In this document: piece by piece, positions 55,347 through 64,000 of the stretch | How positions within the stretch are numbered: position 1 is the first letter of the stretch | Layout of the letters: every line of letters starts with the position of its first letter | NCBI GenBank assembly: GCA_025210485.1 | Contig: JAOARN010000071.1 | Span: 1 to 64,000, forward strand | Direction of reading: 5' to 3' | Length of the DNA stretch: 64,000 nt | Origin: Marinifilaceae bacterium | GTDB lineage: Bacteria; Bacteroidota; Bacteroidia; Bacteroidales; Marinifilaceae | Translations under genes and position numbers: made by a program | Notes under the pieces: generated by a model | Database searches by the model: none | Seen by the model: only the letters and a program-made list of their open reading frames with translations | What the model was told of the DNA's origin: nothing

Positions 55347-56453
55347 ATGAAGAGACAGATACAGGAAAAAGGTATCCGGAAATGGTATGGCGATGATTTT
55401 CTGGATATTCAGAACGAACTGTTAAAAGCAAACGAAGCACTATACGCTCCATATGGGAATTGTGTGATTAGTGGATGTCAGGTATCAGATAAAACTATTT
55501 CGGAGGGGATTGTATTTCTGAATGGTAAGATTATGCCTTTTGCAGGTGGGCAGGTTGATGGCTTTCCAGTATACCTTGAAGCTAGCAAAATATATCAAAA
55601 TAGAGAATATAAAACTGGAGGAAGTAAAAAGGCAATTGAGATATATACTGCGGAGTTGAGTGCAGAACAGCCTGATAGCCCTTATATTTTGATAGATGCC
55701 AATGGAGCGAGAAGTTTTAGAGATGCCTTTCAGGATACGGAAAACAGAATGCCTTCTGATGCGCAAATAGCAAGTTGGAATAAAGCCAAAAAAGATGTGG
55801 ATCAACTTCCTATTGAGATTAGAGGAGAGAGTAACTTGGAAGAAACAAGTCCAAAATGGAGCTTAAAAAAACTTTATGACTGGGTTGTTGGAGGTTTTAT
55901 CACACAATCAAAAATCAGCCACGCAATTGATTCCGATAGTGAAGAGCATGTGGCAAGTTCTCGAGCGGTGAAGGAGTTGAATGAAATAAAACAATCGAAG
56001 ATCTACACTGAATTAAATGGAAATTCAGAAACAACAGATGCCCAGCAACCTGCATATATAATTCTACATGAGGTTTATGATGGAGTAACTTTACCAAAGT
56101 CTTTCGTGAGTGGTGACATTAGAGCTAGGCGAGGTGGTAAAACTTCATTTTCACAACAAATGCGAATATGTATTGAAAGTGAGACAGCTTATAATTCATA
56201 TTCAGTTAAGGCATTTGGCATGATACATAATCTCGATTTAACAATAGTTACACTTAATTATAACGGTAAAAAATGCTTAGCAATTAAACGTCAAACCAAT
56301 TCAACAACCTTTTCATTTACATTCTTCGGAATACAATTAAATTCAATTCTTCGTCTTGTTGATGCGTCAGAAGTTACTAATGTGCAACATTATTCTAATA
56401 TTTCAGAATTTACTAACTCAGGAATTTTACTAGATGATATAATAATTAGATAG
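55347..56453 (+). CDS. Tail fibre / receptor-binding protein
   Basis: A 368-residue protein that follows the baseplate genes. The N-terminus (about 1-110) is likely to attach to the baseplate. The middle has ISHAIDSDSEEHVASSRAVKELNEIK (about 190-215), a motif typical of fibre shafts of the gpH type. The C-terminal 150 residues are beta-rich with Ser/Thr/Asn and would contain the receptor-binding tip. Its target decides which cells are killed. Confidence 0.7.
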   Translation: MKRQIQEKGIRKWYGDDFLDIQNELLKANEALYAPYGNCVISGCQVSDKTISEGIVFLNGKIMPFAGGQVDGFPVYLEASKIYQNREYKTGGSKKAIEIYTAELSAEQPDSPYILIDANGARSFRDAFQDTENRMPSDAQIASWNKAKKDVDQLPIEIRGESNLEETSPKWSLKKLYDWVVGGFITQSKISHAIDSDSEEHVASSRAVKELNEIKQSKIYTELNGNSETTDAQQPAYIILHEVYDGVTLPKSFVSGDIRARRGGKTSFSQQMRICIESETAYNSYSVKAFGMIHNLDLTIVTLNYNGKKCLAIKRQTNSTTFSFTFFGIQLNSILRLVDASEVTNVQHYSNISEFTNSGILLDDIIIR

Positions 56454-56834
56454 ATGCTTAAAATAAACTCAAACAAATTAAAATTCAGAGGAAAGCCACT
56501 CAAGGAGTGTGTTTTATTCCTAAACGCAGTTCAAATGACAGACGGTAAGACTGTGAAAGTAGAATTATATCCTTACTTCAGTAAGGAAAGTAAGAAAGAT
56601 GATTCAGATAGAAATCATTTGCGACATGAGTTGTTTTATAATTGTTCAAAAGAATCACGAAAGGATGAATCACTCAAAGGAAATTGGGAATTATTGGATG
56701 ATCCAGAATTTGAAACAGAAGGACATATTCATTTTTTTTCAAAAAATAATGCTTGGGAGCTTATAAATCAGAAAACGATAGAGTATTTGCTTAGCTTAGG
56801 GATTTGTGATATAGAGAAAATAGAAGAATTATGA
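56454..56834 (+). CDS. Small protein of the fibre module, function unknown
   Basis: A 126-residue charged protein that begins directly after the fibre stop codon (tag-ATG). It contains two copies of a short SKESKKDDS/SKESRKDES segment (about 42 and 64). By position it could be a fibre assembly chaperone or a second small fibre part. I do not recognise it. Confidence 0.6.
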   Translation: MLKINSNKLKFRGKPLKECVLFLNAVQMTDGKTVKVELYPYFSKESKKDDSDRNHLRHELFYNCSKESRKDESLKGNWELLDDPEFETEGHIHFFSKNNAWELINQKTIEYLLSLGICDIEKIEEL

Positions 56835-57595
56835 CCCTACCTGTAAACAATTTAAGTGTTAAGGAACTGCTGTCAGTTTTGGGACTTACAAGTAGGAAAG
56901 CTCGAGATATTTTTTATAAATCTAATGGAGCTTTAAAATCTGAATTGGAATTACAGCAAACTGTATCAGGGCTGTTGAATTCAAGTTATTGCTCTAATAT
57001 TTCTACCCTAAGAACAAGAAGAAATCTCGCAAGTTTTAAGGGATATAGTCATGTAAATCTTAATATATCCCAAACAAGATTAGAGGTAATATGGAAGGAT
57101 ACAGCTTCTCACAGAATAAATGTAACTGGCGCTAATAGCTATGAGCTTAGTTATAATTCTAATTATGTGAGAGTTGATAAAAAATCTAATTATTTCTTAG
57201 TATCATTTAAATCACAAAATACGTCAGTTTCAAATCATAAGGATTACAATATTGTAGTTTCATGTGGAAGTCAAAAAAAGATACTTAGCCTCAGACAGAA
57301 AATGAAGCCTTATATTTCAGGCCTCTCTAGCACTGTATATCTTGATTATAAAAGGCAATCAGAAGTTTTTGAGATTTCCACAAATTATCAGAATTGGTCG
57401 TTTTCTAGCAATAATTATCAGTTTAGTGCTATTTATGATGGTGAAATGTTAAGAGTAGGTTTTTTTGGGGAAGATTCAATGTATAGTAGCACAGGTCGAA
57501 TAAGTATATATTTGGATGGTGTGTCGTACAGTTTCGATATTCAGTATAGTGGTAAATGGTTACATACAAGAGATCCTCATGAAAGAAATCACTGA
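56831..57595 (+). CDS. BACON/Ig-like domain protein, possible adhesin of the tail
   Basis: A 254-residue protein that overlaps the previous gene (ATGA) and is the last gene in the locus. It begins with a short helical region (LSVKELLSVLGLTSRKARDIFYKSNG). Two repeats of Ig-like beta-sandwich type follow, covering about 70-160 and 170-245; the first has 'VNLNISQTRLEVIWKDTASHRINVTGANSYELSYNS..YVRVDKKSNYFLVSF' and ends VVSCGSQKKILSLRQ, as in BACON domains, which bind carbohydrate or mucin in other Bacteroidota proteins. It may assist adhesion to a cell-surface glycan. No lipobox or signal peptide. Confidence 0.6.
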   Translation: MTLPVNNLSVKELLSVLGLTSRKARDIFYKSNGALKSELELQQTVSGLLNSSYCSNISTLRTRRNLASFKGYSHVNLNISQTRLEVIWKDTASHRINVTGANSYELSYNSNYVRVDKKSNYFLVSFKSQNTSVSNHKDYNIVVSCGSQKKILSLRQKMKPYISGLSSTVYLDYKRQSEVFEISTNYQNWSFSSNNYQFSAIYDGEMLRVGFFGEDSMYSSTGRISIYLDGVSYSFDIQYSGKWLHTRDPHERNH

Positions 57596-57726
57596 AATAT
57601 TTCTATATAGTTCCAACTCTGTAGAATCCAATATTGAATATTTCAAAATAAACATGTAATTGCAATTAGAGATCAATCAATCTGTTTTGTGGTCATTATA
57701 TTCAGCGTTGTTAGTATTAACAATAA

Positions 57727-57778
57727 AAAAACTCCCATCAAATCTAAAGTCTAATTTTAGGCTTTAGATTGATGGGAA
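57727..57778 (-). terminator. Terminator of the rib operon
   Basis: On the minus strand, a 16-base stem with one bulge (arms at 57733-57749 and 57762-57777) is followed by seven T residues. It lies 23 bases after the ribH stop. It may also stop plus-strand transcription from the tail locus weakly. Confidence 0.85.
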
Positions 57779-57800
57779 GATATAATGGAAAGTATATTTC

Positions 57801-58262
57801 TTAGAATTGATTCAAAAGATTAGCCATTTCGATAGCAGTAACACCAGCTTCGTAACCTTTGTTTCCTGCTTTTGTACCAGCTCTTTCAATAGCCTGCTCG
57901 ATAGTGTCTGTAGTCAATACACCAAATACAACTGGAACTTCAGTATCAAGAGATACATGTGCTACACCCTTAGTTACCTCATTTGATACATAGTCGAAGT
58001 GAGGAGTTGATCCTTTGATTACAGCTCCTAAACAAATCACTGCATCGTATTTTTCAGATTTAACCATTTTTTTTGCAACCAATGGTATTTCAAATGCTCC
58101 AGGAACCCAAGCAATATCGATATCCGAATCTTCAGCACCATGTCTTACAATTGCATCAATGGCACCGCTTAATAGTTTGCTGCCGATAAATTCATTAAAA
58201 CGACCTACTACGATACCGAATTTAAGTCCTTTTGCGATTAATTTTCCTTCTATTGTATTCAT
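57801..58262 (-). CDS. ribH: 6,7-dimethyl-8-ribityllumazine synthase
   Basis: A 153-residue enzyme, the penultimate step of riboflavin synthesis, that joins the pyrimidine amine with 3,4-dihydroxybutanone phosphate and forms icosahedral or pentameric shells. [44 protein letters not shown] and [17 protein letters not shown] are all conserved. It is the last gene of the rib operon, 55 bases after ribBA. Confidence 0.96.
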   Translation of the reverse strand: MNTIEGKLIAKGLKFGIVVGRFNEFIGSKLLSGAIDAIVRHGAEDSDIDIAWVPGAFEIPLVAKKMVKSEKYDAVICLGAVIKGSTPHFDYVSNEVTKGVAHVSLDTEVPVVFGVLTTDTIEQAIERAGTKAGNKGYEAGVTAIEMANLLNQF

Positions 58263-58317
58263 AATTTTATATAATTCAAGCTGTTTGTATTCTAATTTAA
58301 TTTATCTCAGTATTGGT

Positions 58318-59538
58318 TTATTTTTCAACATCCCATTTATGATCTTGATGAAGAATATGACCCATTTTTTTCATCTTAGTTTGCATATAGAATTCATTTT
58401 TTTCGTGACAAGTCATTTCTATTTGTTCTCTGCCAGTGATCTCTATGCCATAACCTTTCATTCCGCTTATTTTGGATGGATTATTGGTCATAAGTTTCAT
58501 CTTTTTAACACCTATATCTGCTAGAATAGCTGCACCAATTCCATAATCTCTAAGATCTGGTTTGAATCCTAAAGCGACATTTGCTTCCACAGTATCCATT
58601 CCCATATCTTGCAGATTATATGCTCTAAGTTTATTGATTAGTCCTATGCCTCTTCCTTCTTGTCTCATATAAAGTAGTACACCTGCGCCAGCTTTATCTA
58701 TTCTTTTTAGAGCTTCTTGTAATTGGTCACCGCAGTCGCATCTCAATGATCCAAATGCATCACCTGTTAAACATTCTGAATGTACTCTGACAAGGCATTC
58801 ATCAGCCTTTTCAATATCTCCTTTTACAAGAGCAACATGATGTTCTCCTGTTATTTTATTTATATAACCATGGGCTCTAAAATTACCAAATTTGGTTGGC
58901 ATTTCGGTTTCTGTAATTTTTTCGATAACAGTTTCGTGGTGGCGTCTATATTCAATAAGATCAGCAATTGTGATTAATTTAAGATCGTGTTGTTTTACAT
59001 ATTCTACAAGATCAGGAACCCTAGCCATTGTTCCATCCTCATTCATTATTTCACATATAACACCTGCAGGATAAAGTCCGGCCATTCTTGCTAAATCTAC
59101 TGCCGCCTCAGTGTGACCAGCTCTAACTAAAACACCATTTTCTCTAGCAACAAGAGGGAAGATGTGACCAGGACGAGTAAAATCTTCAGGTTTTGCATCC
59201 TTGTCAAGAACTTTTTGGATAGTATGTGATCTTTCAAAAGCAGAAATACCTGTTGCACAATCAGCAGCATCAATACTGACAGTAAATGCGGTTTGCTTAG
59301 CATCAGTATTCTTGGCTACCATCATATCGATATTGAGTTCATCAAGTCTACTCTTGACAATTGGCATACAAATAAGTCCACCAGCTTGTCTTGCCATAAA
59401 ATTAATTGCCTCAGGACTTACTTTTTCCGCAGCCATTAATAAATCACCTTCATTTTCTCTGTCTTCATCATCAACAACGACAACCATTTTGCCTTGTTTG
59501 ATATCTTCTATTGCTTCTTCTATAGTATTAAATTTCAT
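58318..59538 (-). CDS. ribBA: Bifunctional DHBP synthase / GTP cyclohydrolase II
   Basis: A 406-residue fusion. The N-terminal DHBP synthase part (1-205) has the acidic metal-binding [10 protein letters not shown] (23-32) and PGHIFPL. The C-terminal GTP cyclohydrolase II has the zinc cysteines at C256, C267 and C269 ([19 protein letters not shown]), with QEGRGIGL just after. The two products feed both branches of riboflavin synthesis. Third gene of the operon. Confidence 0.96.
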   Translation of the reverse strand: MKFNTIEEAIEDIKQGKMVVVVDDEDRENEGDLLMAAEKVSPEAINFMARQAGGLICMPIVKSRLDELNIDMMVAKNTDAKQTAFTVSIDAADCATGISAFERSHTIQKVLDKDAKPEDFTRPGHIFPLVARENGVLVRAGHTEAAVDLARMAGLYPAGVICEIMNEDGTMARVPDLVEYVKQHDLKLITIADLIEYRRHHETVIEKITETEMPTKFGNFRAHGYINKITGEHHVALVKGDIEKADECLVRVHSECLTGDAFGSLRCDCGDQLQEALKRIDKAGAGVLLYMRQEGRGIGLINKLRAYNLQDMGMDTVEANVALGFKPDLRDYGIGAAILADIGVKKMKLMTNNPSKISGMKGYGIEITGREQIEMTCHEKNEFYMQTKMKKMGHILHQDHKWDVEK

Positions 59539-59583
59539 AGCCTAATATTTTTTATACCACTAAAGGTATGTGCGTTCTTTTTT

Positions 59584-60237
59584 TTATAAATAACCGTTAT
59601 TTTTTAAGAATTCCATGTCAATAGAACTTTTTGGTTCTTCTTTAACTTCTTGATGACTTAGGAATTTTTCTATATATTTTGCTGTCATATCGCATTCAAG
59701 ATTGAGCTTTGTGCCTATGTTTTTGCCACAAAGAGTAGTGTCATCTTGAGTAAGTGGAATGATAGAAACTTTAAATATTTTTTCATCTACATATGCAACC
59801 GTAAGGCTTATACCATCTATAGCAATCGAGCCTTTTTCAACAATATATTTTAAAATTTGTTGAGGTGCAGATATACTTACCCATATTGCATTGTCGTCTT
59901 GTTCTCGTTTTTCTAAAACTCCAGTTCCGTCAATATGTCCGCTAACCATGTGTCCTCCAAGTCTATCACCTAGTCTAAGGGCTCTTTCAAGGTTGACTTT
60001 GCTTGATTTTTTTAATATTGCTAGATTTGACCGATTAACCGTTTCTGGCATAACATCAGCTGAGAATTCGTTATTTGAAAAATTTACAACGGTAAGGCAT
60101 ACTCCGTTTGTTGCAATACTATCACCTAGTTTTACATTCTCAAGTACTTTGTTGGCTGCAATTGTAAGTCTAATTGCTTTGCCCGAATTACTAATTGCCT
60201 TAACTTCTCCTATTTCTTCAATTAATCCAGTGAACAT
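59584..60237 (-). CDS. ribE: Riboflavin synthase (alpha chain)
   Basis: A 217-residue trimeric enzyme. It begins MFTGLIEEIG and has two lumazine-binding repeats (1-95 and 96-195), each with the G-D-S-I-A-x-x-G-V-C-L-T or G-S-I-A-I-D-G-I-S-L-T segment. It converts two lumazines into riboflavin plus the pyrimidine, the last step of the route. Second gene in the operon, 9 bases after ribD. Confidence 0.95.
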   Translation of the reverse strand: MFTGLIEEIGEVKAISNSGKAIRLTIAANKVLENVKLGDSIATNGVCLTVVNFSNNEFSADVMPETVNRSNLAILKKSSKVNLERALRLGDRLGGHMVSGHIDGTGVLEKREQDDNAIWVSISAPQQILKYIVEKGSIAIDGISLTVAYVDEKIFKVSIIPLTQDDTTLCGKNIGTKLNLECDMTAKYIEKFLSHQEVKEEPKSSIDMEFLKNNGYL

Positions 60238-60246
60238 ATTTTTGTT

Positions 60247-61335
60247 TTAGAATTTTGCTGTTATCATTATGTCGTTTCCAATTTTCTGGCTTTTCATTTC
60301 TTTAAGATTCCAAGCTTCAGACATTTTATCTATTCCTTCTCCTGATATAAAGGATTTTGCATTTCTGCCTCCGATTATCTTTGGTGCAATAAATAGATTT
60401 ATTTCATCTACTATTCCTGATTTGATTGCCGAATAGCTAAGTTCAGCTCCTCCTTCGAGAAGTATTCCGTCTATTCCACGTTTGGCTAATTCGGCAGCTA
60501 AATTGTTTAGGTCGACTCTATTATTAATTGTTTCGCATTTAATAATGCTTACTCCTAAGTTTTCAAGTTTAGTTATTTTGTTAGTATCTGCATTTTTAGA
60601 GCAAGCTATAATTACCTCCGATTCGTTTTTTATAATATTGGAATTTTCAGGAGTTCTAAGATTGCTATCTACAACAATTATTATTGGATTTCTTTTATCT
60701 TTTGAATCTATCCTGCAATTAAGATTTGGATTATCTTTCAGTATGGTATTCACTCCAACCATAATTCCTTTAAGTTCATTTCTTAATTTATGGACGTAAC
60801 TTCTTGATTTTTCACACGAAATCCATTTAGAATCACCTGTTTTTGAAGCTATTTTCCCATCCAGACTAACTGCTGATTTGAGAATTATATATGGTCTTTT
60901 TTTTGTTATATATTTAAAAAAGACCTTGTTCATTTCAGTAAGTTCATTTTGTAGAATTCCTATTTCAACTTCGATTCCAGCGTCTTGGAGCATTTTTACT
61001 CCGCCTCCATCTACTAATTTGTTTGGGTCAGGGCAACCAATGACTACTTTTTTAAATTTATTATCAATTATTGCTTTAGAGCAAGGGGGGGTTTTTCCAT
61101 AATGAGAACATGGCTCAAGGCTTACGTATATAGTAGCCCCTTCAACTGATTCATTTGCTGAGTTTATAGCATTGACTTCGGCATGAGCTTCACCATATTT
61201 TTGATGAAAGCCTTGACCTATAATTTTGTTGTCTTTCACTATGACAGCTCCCACAAGAGGATTTGGGTTTACTTTCCCAATTCCTTTTTTAGCCAAATCC
61301 ATGGCTATTTTCATATATTCGATGTCTGTTGACAT
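60247..61335 (-). CDS. ribD: Bifunctional riboflavin deaminase/reductase
   Basis: The N-terminal deaminase zinc site is HAEVNAI plus PCSHYGKTPPC (about H51, E53, C76 and C85 from the chosen start), and the C-terminal reductase domain has ILKSAVSLDGKIA and LEGGAELSYSAI. I choose the second ATG (61335) because the first one (61341) directly abuts the T run of the riboswitch terminator. It is the first gene of the rib operon and under FMN riboswitch control. Confidence 0.94.
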   Translation of the reverse strand: MSTDIEYMKIAMDLAKKGIGKVNPNPLVGAVIVKDNKIIGQGFHQKYGEAHAEVNAINSANESVEGATIYVSLEPCSHYGKTPPCSKAIIDNKFKKVVIGCPDPNKLVDGGGVKMLQDAGIEVEIGILQNELTEMNKVFFKYITKKRPYIILKSAVSLDGKIASKTGDSKWISCEKSRSYVHKLRNELKGIMVGVNTILKDNPNLNCRIDSKDKRNPIIIVVDSNLRTPENSNIIKNESEVIIACSKNADTNKITKLENLGVSIIKCETINNRVDLNNLAAELAKRGIDGILLEGGAELSYSAIKSGIVDEINLFIAPKIIGGRNAKSFISGEGIDKMSEAWNLKEMKSQKIGNDIMITAKF

Positions 61336-61341
61336 AGGCAT

Positions 61342-61378
61342 AAAAAAAAGCCCCGAATAGTCTTAAACTATTCGGGGC
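61342..61378 (-). terminator. Intrinsic terminator of the FMN riboswitch expression platform
   Basis: On the minus strand, the 12-base stem gccccgaatagt / actattcggggc is followed by eight T residues. The T run ends at the base before the first ATG of ribD, so the terminator overlaps the region where ribosomes would start. Confidence 0.9.
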
Positions 61379-61429
61379 ATATATCATATATTGATGCTTT
61401 AATTATAAAAGCATAATTATCATTTAAAT

Positions 61430-61550
61430 TCTCTTCTCACATCCAGACTATACTGTCGGTATCGGAATTACACCGATTCAATCCATTGAAAACAAAGGAT
61501 TCGCGGACTTTACCGCCGGTCGGGAATCTCACCCTGCCCCGAAGAAACAA
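61430..61550 (-). promoter_or_regulatory. FMN riboswitch (RFN element)
   Basis: On the minus strand this reads through ttcttcggggcagggtga, attcccgaccggcggt, aaagtccgcgaatcc, gtgtaattccgataccgac, agtatagtctggatg and gagaaga in that order, which is the conserved core of the RFN element with its P1 helix (tcttc / gagaaga) and variable P3. It lies 90 bases upstream of the ribD start. Binding FMN should favour the terminator. Confidence 0.95.
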
Positions 61551-61652
61551 TCTTGTTATTTGCTGACAAATATATGGTTTTAGTTTATAAAAACAAATCT
61601 GATATTAATTTTTATAATTAAAATATGTTTAATTTTATTTGATCAGTTTGTT

Positions 61653-62960
61653 TTATTTTTTTCTAACAAATATTTGAATAGGAACTCCTGTAAACTCCCA
61701 GTTCTTTCTAATTACATTTTCAAGATATCTTTTATATGGATCCTTGATATACTGCGGTAAGTTTGCATAAAAAGCAAAACTTGGAGCAAGAGTTGGAAGT
61801 TGTGTCGCGTATTTAATTCTAATAAATTTACCTTTTACTGAAGGTGGGTTATTAGTATCAATAGCTTCGAGCATAACCTTGTTGAATTTAGAAGTTGCTA
61901 TTTTTCTTACCCTGTTTTCGTACACTTGCAATGCTTCTTCAAGTACTTTTAGTAATCTTTGTTTTGTTATAGCGGATGTAAAAACAATAGGTACATCGTT
62001 AAACGGAGCTATCTTACGTTTGATTTCTTCCTCGAATTCTTTCATAGTATTGGTTTCTTTTTCAACAAGATCCCATTTGTTTACCATGATTACTACACCT
62101 TTTCTATTTTTAATCATAAGATTGAAAATATTCATATCTTGTGATTCAACTCCGCGTGTGGCATCAAGAATAAGAACACAAACATCTGAACTTTCGATAG
62201 TTCTGATAGATCTCATTACCGAATAGAATTCAAGGTTCTCGCTTACCTTAGGTTTTTTTCTAACTCCAGCAGTATCTACCATAATAAAATCATAGCCAAA
62301 TTTTTCAAATCGTGTATGAATCGAATCACGTGTAGTTCCAGCAATGTCTGTTACAATATTTCTGTCTTTACCAATTAGAGCATTAACAGTTGATGATTTT
62401 CCAACATTAGGACGACCAACAAAAGCGATTCTTGGAAGATCCTCATTGTCTTCTTCTGGTTTTTCAGGGAAACTCTCAATAACAGCATCTAGCAAATCTC
62501 CAGTACCCGATCCGTTCACTGCTGATACGGGAAATACTTGATCGGTGATTCCAAGACTATAGAATTCTGATGATTGGAAAATAAGTTCACTATTGTCAGC
62601 TTTATTTGCTACAACAAAAACTTTTTTCTCACTTCTGCGAAGTATGTTTGCCACAGCAGTGTCAAAGTCTGTTATTCCTTGCTGCACATCAAGAACGAAC
62701 ACAATTGAGTCTGATTCATCAATTGCAAGCATTACTTGCTTTCTGATTTCTTCCTCAAATATATCATCAGTATTAGAGCAATAACCACCAGTATCGATTA
62801 CTGAAAATTCAACTCCATTCCATTCTGATTTACCGTAATTACGGTCTCTTGTTACTCCTGCTGTCTCGTTAACAATTGCTTTTCTTGTTCCTGTTAATCT
62901 GTTGAAAAGTGTTGATTTACCAACATTTGGTCTACCAACTATAGCTAATATATTACTCAT
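61653..62960 (-). CDS. der: Ribosome biogenesis GTPase Der (EngA)
   Basis: A 435-residue GTPase for 50S assembly with two tandem G domains. G1 motifs are GRPNVGKST (about 8-16) and GRPNVGKSS (about 181-189). DTAGV and NKWD are conserved in the second domain, while DTGGY and NKAD are in the first. A KH-like C-terminal domain follows (about 350-430). Forms a minus-strand pair with era; 40 bases separate them. Confidence 0.96.
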   Translation of the reverse strand: MSNILAIVGRPNVGKSTLFNRLTGTRKAIVNETAGVTRDRNYGKSEWNGVEFSVIDTGGYCSNTDDIFEEEIRKQVMLAIDESDSIVFVLDVQQGITDFDTAVANILRRSEKKVFVVANKADNSELIFQSSEFYSLGITDQVFPVSAVNGSGTGDLLDAVIESFPEKPEEDNEDLPRIAFVGRPNVGKSSTVNALIGKDRNIVTDIAGTTRDSIHTRFEKFGYDFIMVDTAGVRKKPKVSENLEFYSVMRSIRTIESSDVCVLILDATRGVESQDMNIFNLMIKNRKGVVIMVNKWDLVEKETNTMKEFEEEIKRKIAPFNDVPIVFTSAITKQRLLKVLEEALQVYENRVRKIATSKFNKVMLEAIDTNNPPSVKGKFIRIKYATQLPTLAPSFAFYANLPQYIKDPYKRYLENVIRKNWEFTGVPIQIFVRKK

Positions 62961-63000
62961 TGTATACTTTTTTCTTTTTTTTTAATCTTGGTGTTGCTGA

Positions 63001-63894
63001 CTAGATTGAATTGTATCCAAATCCTTTTAATTTTGAGTCTTTATTTCTCCAATCTTTAGCAACCTTCACAAATAGCTGAAGGAATACTTTTTTTGCAAAA
63101 AAGGCTTCGATATCTAATCTTGCTTCCTGTCCTACTTTTTTGAGTGCTTGTCCTTTATGTCCTATAATAATGCCTTTTTGTGAATCTCTTTCAACATTTA
63201 TGACAGCTTGGATGCTGATAAGTTTTTTATCTTCCTTGAAACTTTCTACTTCTACTTCAACCGAATAAGGTATTTCTTTCTCATAGTTTAGAAGAATCTT
63301 TTCGCGTATAATTTCATTACAGAAAAATCTAGAAGGAAGATCTGTCATTTCATCCTGAGGGAAGAAAGGTTCTCCTTCAGGCAGCAGTTCGATTACTCTT
63401 TTAAGCAGATTATCGGTATTGAAGTTCTCTTTTGCAGACATTGGAAATATTTCGGCATTAGGTAGAATTTCTTTCCATGAGCCAATCATTTCTTCTAGTT
63501 TTGTTTGGTTGCTTAGATCTATTTTGTTTATAACCAGTAAAATTGGAGCTTCAGAAGATTTTACTTTATTTAAAAACTCAGGATTTTTATCTGTCTTTTC
63601 AACTGTGTCGGTTACGTATATAATAACATCTGCATCCGATAAAGCAGAGTTCGAAAACTTCATCATGCTTTCTTGTAGCTTGTAATTTGGTTTTAAGACT
63701 CCTGGTGTATCTGAATATACTATCTGGAAGTCATCTCCATTTACAATACCCTTGATTCTGTGTCTTGTGGTTTGCGATTTTGAGGTGATTATAGAAATGC
63801 GTTCACCTACTAATTTATTCATCAAAGTAGATTTTCCAACATTTGGATTTCCAATAATATTTACAAAACCTGAGTAAAATGGTTTGTTTTGCAT
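63001..63894 (-). CDS. era: GTPase Era
   Basis: A 297-residue GTPase for 30S maturation. G1 is GNPNVGKST (15-23), then the QTTRHRIKGI switch I region, DTPGV, NKID and the final SAKE. The C-terminal KH domain has GIIIGHKGQALKKVGQEARLDIE, the GxxG-type RNA-binding loop. It binds the 3' end of 16S rRNA. Followed by der on the same strand. Confidence 0.96.
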   Translation of the reverse strand: MQNKPFYSGFVNIIGNPNVGKSTLMNKLVGERISIITSKSQTTRHRIKGIVNGDDFQIVYSDTPGVLKPNYKLQESMMKFSNSALSDADVIIYVTDTVEKTDKNPEFLNKVKSSEAPILLVINKIDLSNQTKLEEMIGSWKEILPNAEIFPMSAKENFNTDNLLKRVIELLPEGEPFFPQDEMTDLPSRFFCNEIIREKILLNYEKEIPYSVEVEVESFKEDKKLISIQAVINVERDSQKGIIIGHKGQALKKVGQEARLDIEAFFAKKVFLQLFVKVAKDWRNKDSKLKGFGYNSI

Positions 63895-64000
63895 AATCTT
63901 AATTTTTCTAATTTTTAGATTTATATTATTGCATTTCCTTCAAAGGGCTTATTTTTTGATTCAATTCAGACTTATTAATGAATGTTTACAAAAACGCAAC
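63895..64000. other. Window end: region upstream of era
   Basis: No gene is seen in the last 106 bases. It should contain the promoter of era-der, unless the operon extends to a gene outside the window. Confidence 0.4.

Noticed and set aside
42272-57595. Complete temperate Mu-like prophage
   Set aside because: No transposase, terminase, portal or capsid gene is present among all frames of the region.
42272-57595. Type VI secretion system or eCIS/Bacteroidales injection system
   Set aside because: No TssB/TssC pair, membrane complex or ClpV, and no AAA+ ATPase; the gene order instead follows phage Mu and a tape measure plus lysis genes are present.
42272-57595. Diversity-generating retroelement acting on the fibre
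   Set aside because: No reverse transcriptase gene and no repeated template/variable pair was seen.
58015-58524. 169-codon plus-strand frame
   Set aside because: Antisense across ribH and ribBA, both clear genes; it even spans their intergenic gap.

Overview
The window is low-GC DNA from a member of the Bacteroidota, most likely Bacteroidia. The evidence is a type IX secretion plug protein, a MurF-alanine racemase fusion, the parA-parB-DUF5683 gene order, a lysyl-tRNA synthetase with a C-terminal extension, and several TAnnTTTG promoter elements of the kind used by the Bacteroidota primary sigma factor. No rRNA, tRNA, CRISPR array or insertion sequence was recognised.

Layout. 1-345: tail of an Rpn-like nuclease gene. 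463-3170: murG and murC, separated by a terminator and without ftsQ/ftsA/ftsZ after them. 3246-5973 (minus): an NtrC-type sigma-54 regulator with its NtrY-like kinase. 6266-18748: MATE exporter, prohibitin-like protein, short hibernation factor, DsbD-like reductase, M16 peptidase, cysteine desulfidase-like enzyme, thioredoxin reductase and a YgjP-like metallopeptidase. 18800-28813: small HTH-like protein, RluB-type pseudouridine synthase, T9SS plug protein, heptose-7-phosphate kinase, parA-parB-DUF5683, MltD-like transglycosylase and gpsA. 29286-42046: lysS, a thioredoxin-fold protein without CxxC, the murF-alr fusion, engB, rplU-rpmA, serS, ndk and a MacB-like ABC transporter pair.

42272-57595 is the accessory region and the most interesting part. 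It is a compact contractile-tail locus whose order follows the tail half of a Mu-like phage: an S24-type repressor divergent from a DUF3164 gene, a lysis cassette (membrane/coiled-coil protein, amidase, holin/spanin-like protein), then sheath, tube, tail assembly chaperone, tape measure, DUF6046, hub (gpD/gp44), spike (gpV/gp45), small protein, gp25-like wedge, LysM protein, baseplate J-like protein, gp48/gpI-like protein, tail fibre, a small unknown and a BACON-like protein. There is no transposase, integrase, terminase, portal, protease or capsid gene. This looks like a headless phage-tail particle (R-type tailocin-like) with its own SOS-style switch and lysis genes. The chaperone gene carries an in-frame A AAA AAG heptamer three bases before a stop context, and the -1 frame stays open for 59 more codons, which is the classic G/G-T programmed frameshift of long-tailed phages. 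A perfect 18-bp palindrome lies exactly between the -33 and -7 elements of the candidate early promoter, a likely repressor operator.

57801-61341 (minus) is the riboflavin operon ribD-ribE-ribBA-ribH, led by an FMN riboswitch whose intrinsic terminator runs directly into the first ribD start codon. 61653-63894 (minus) holds the ribosome-assembly GTPases der and era.

Limits: names rest on reading motifs, lengths and synteny in the sequence alone; no database search was run.
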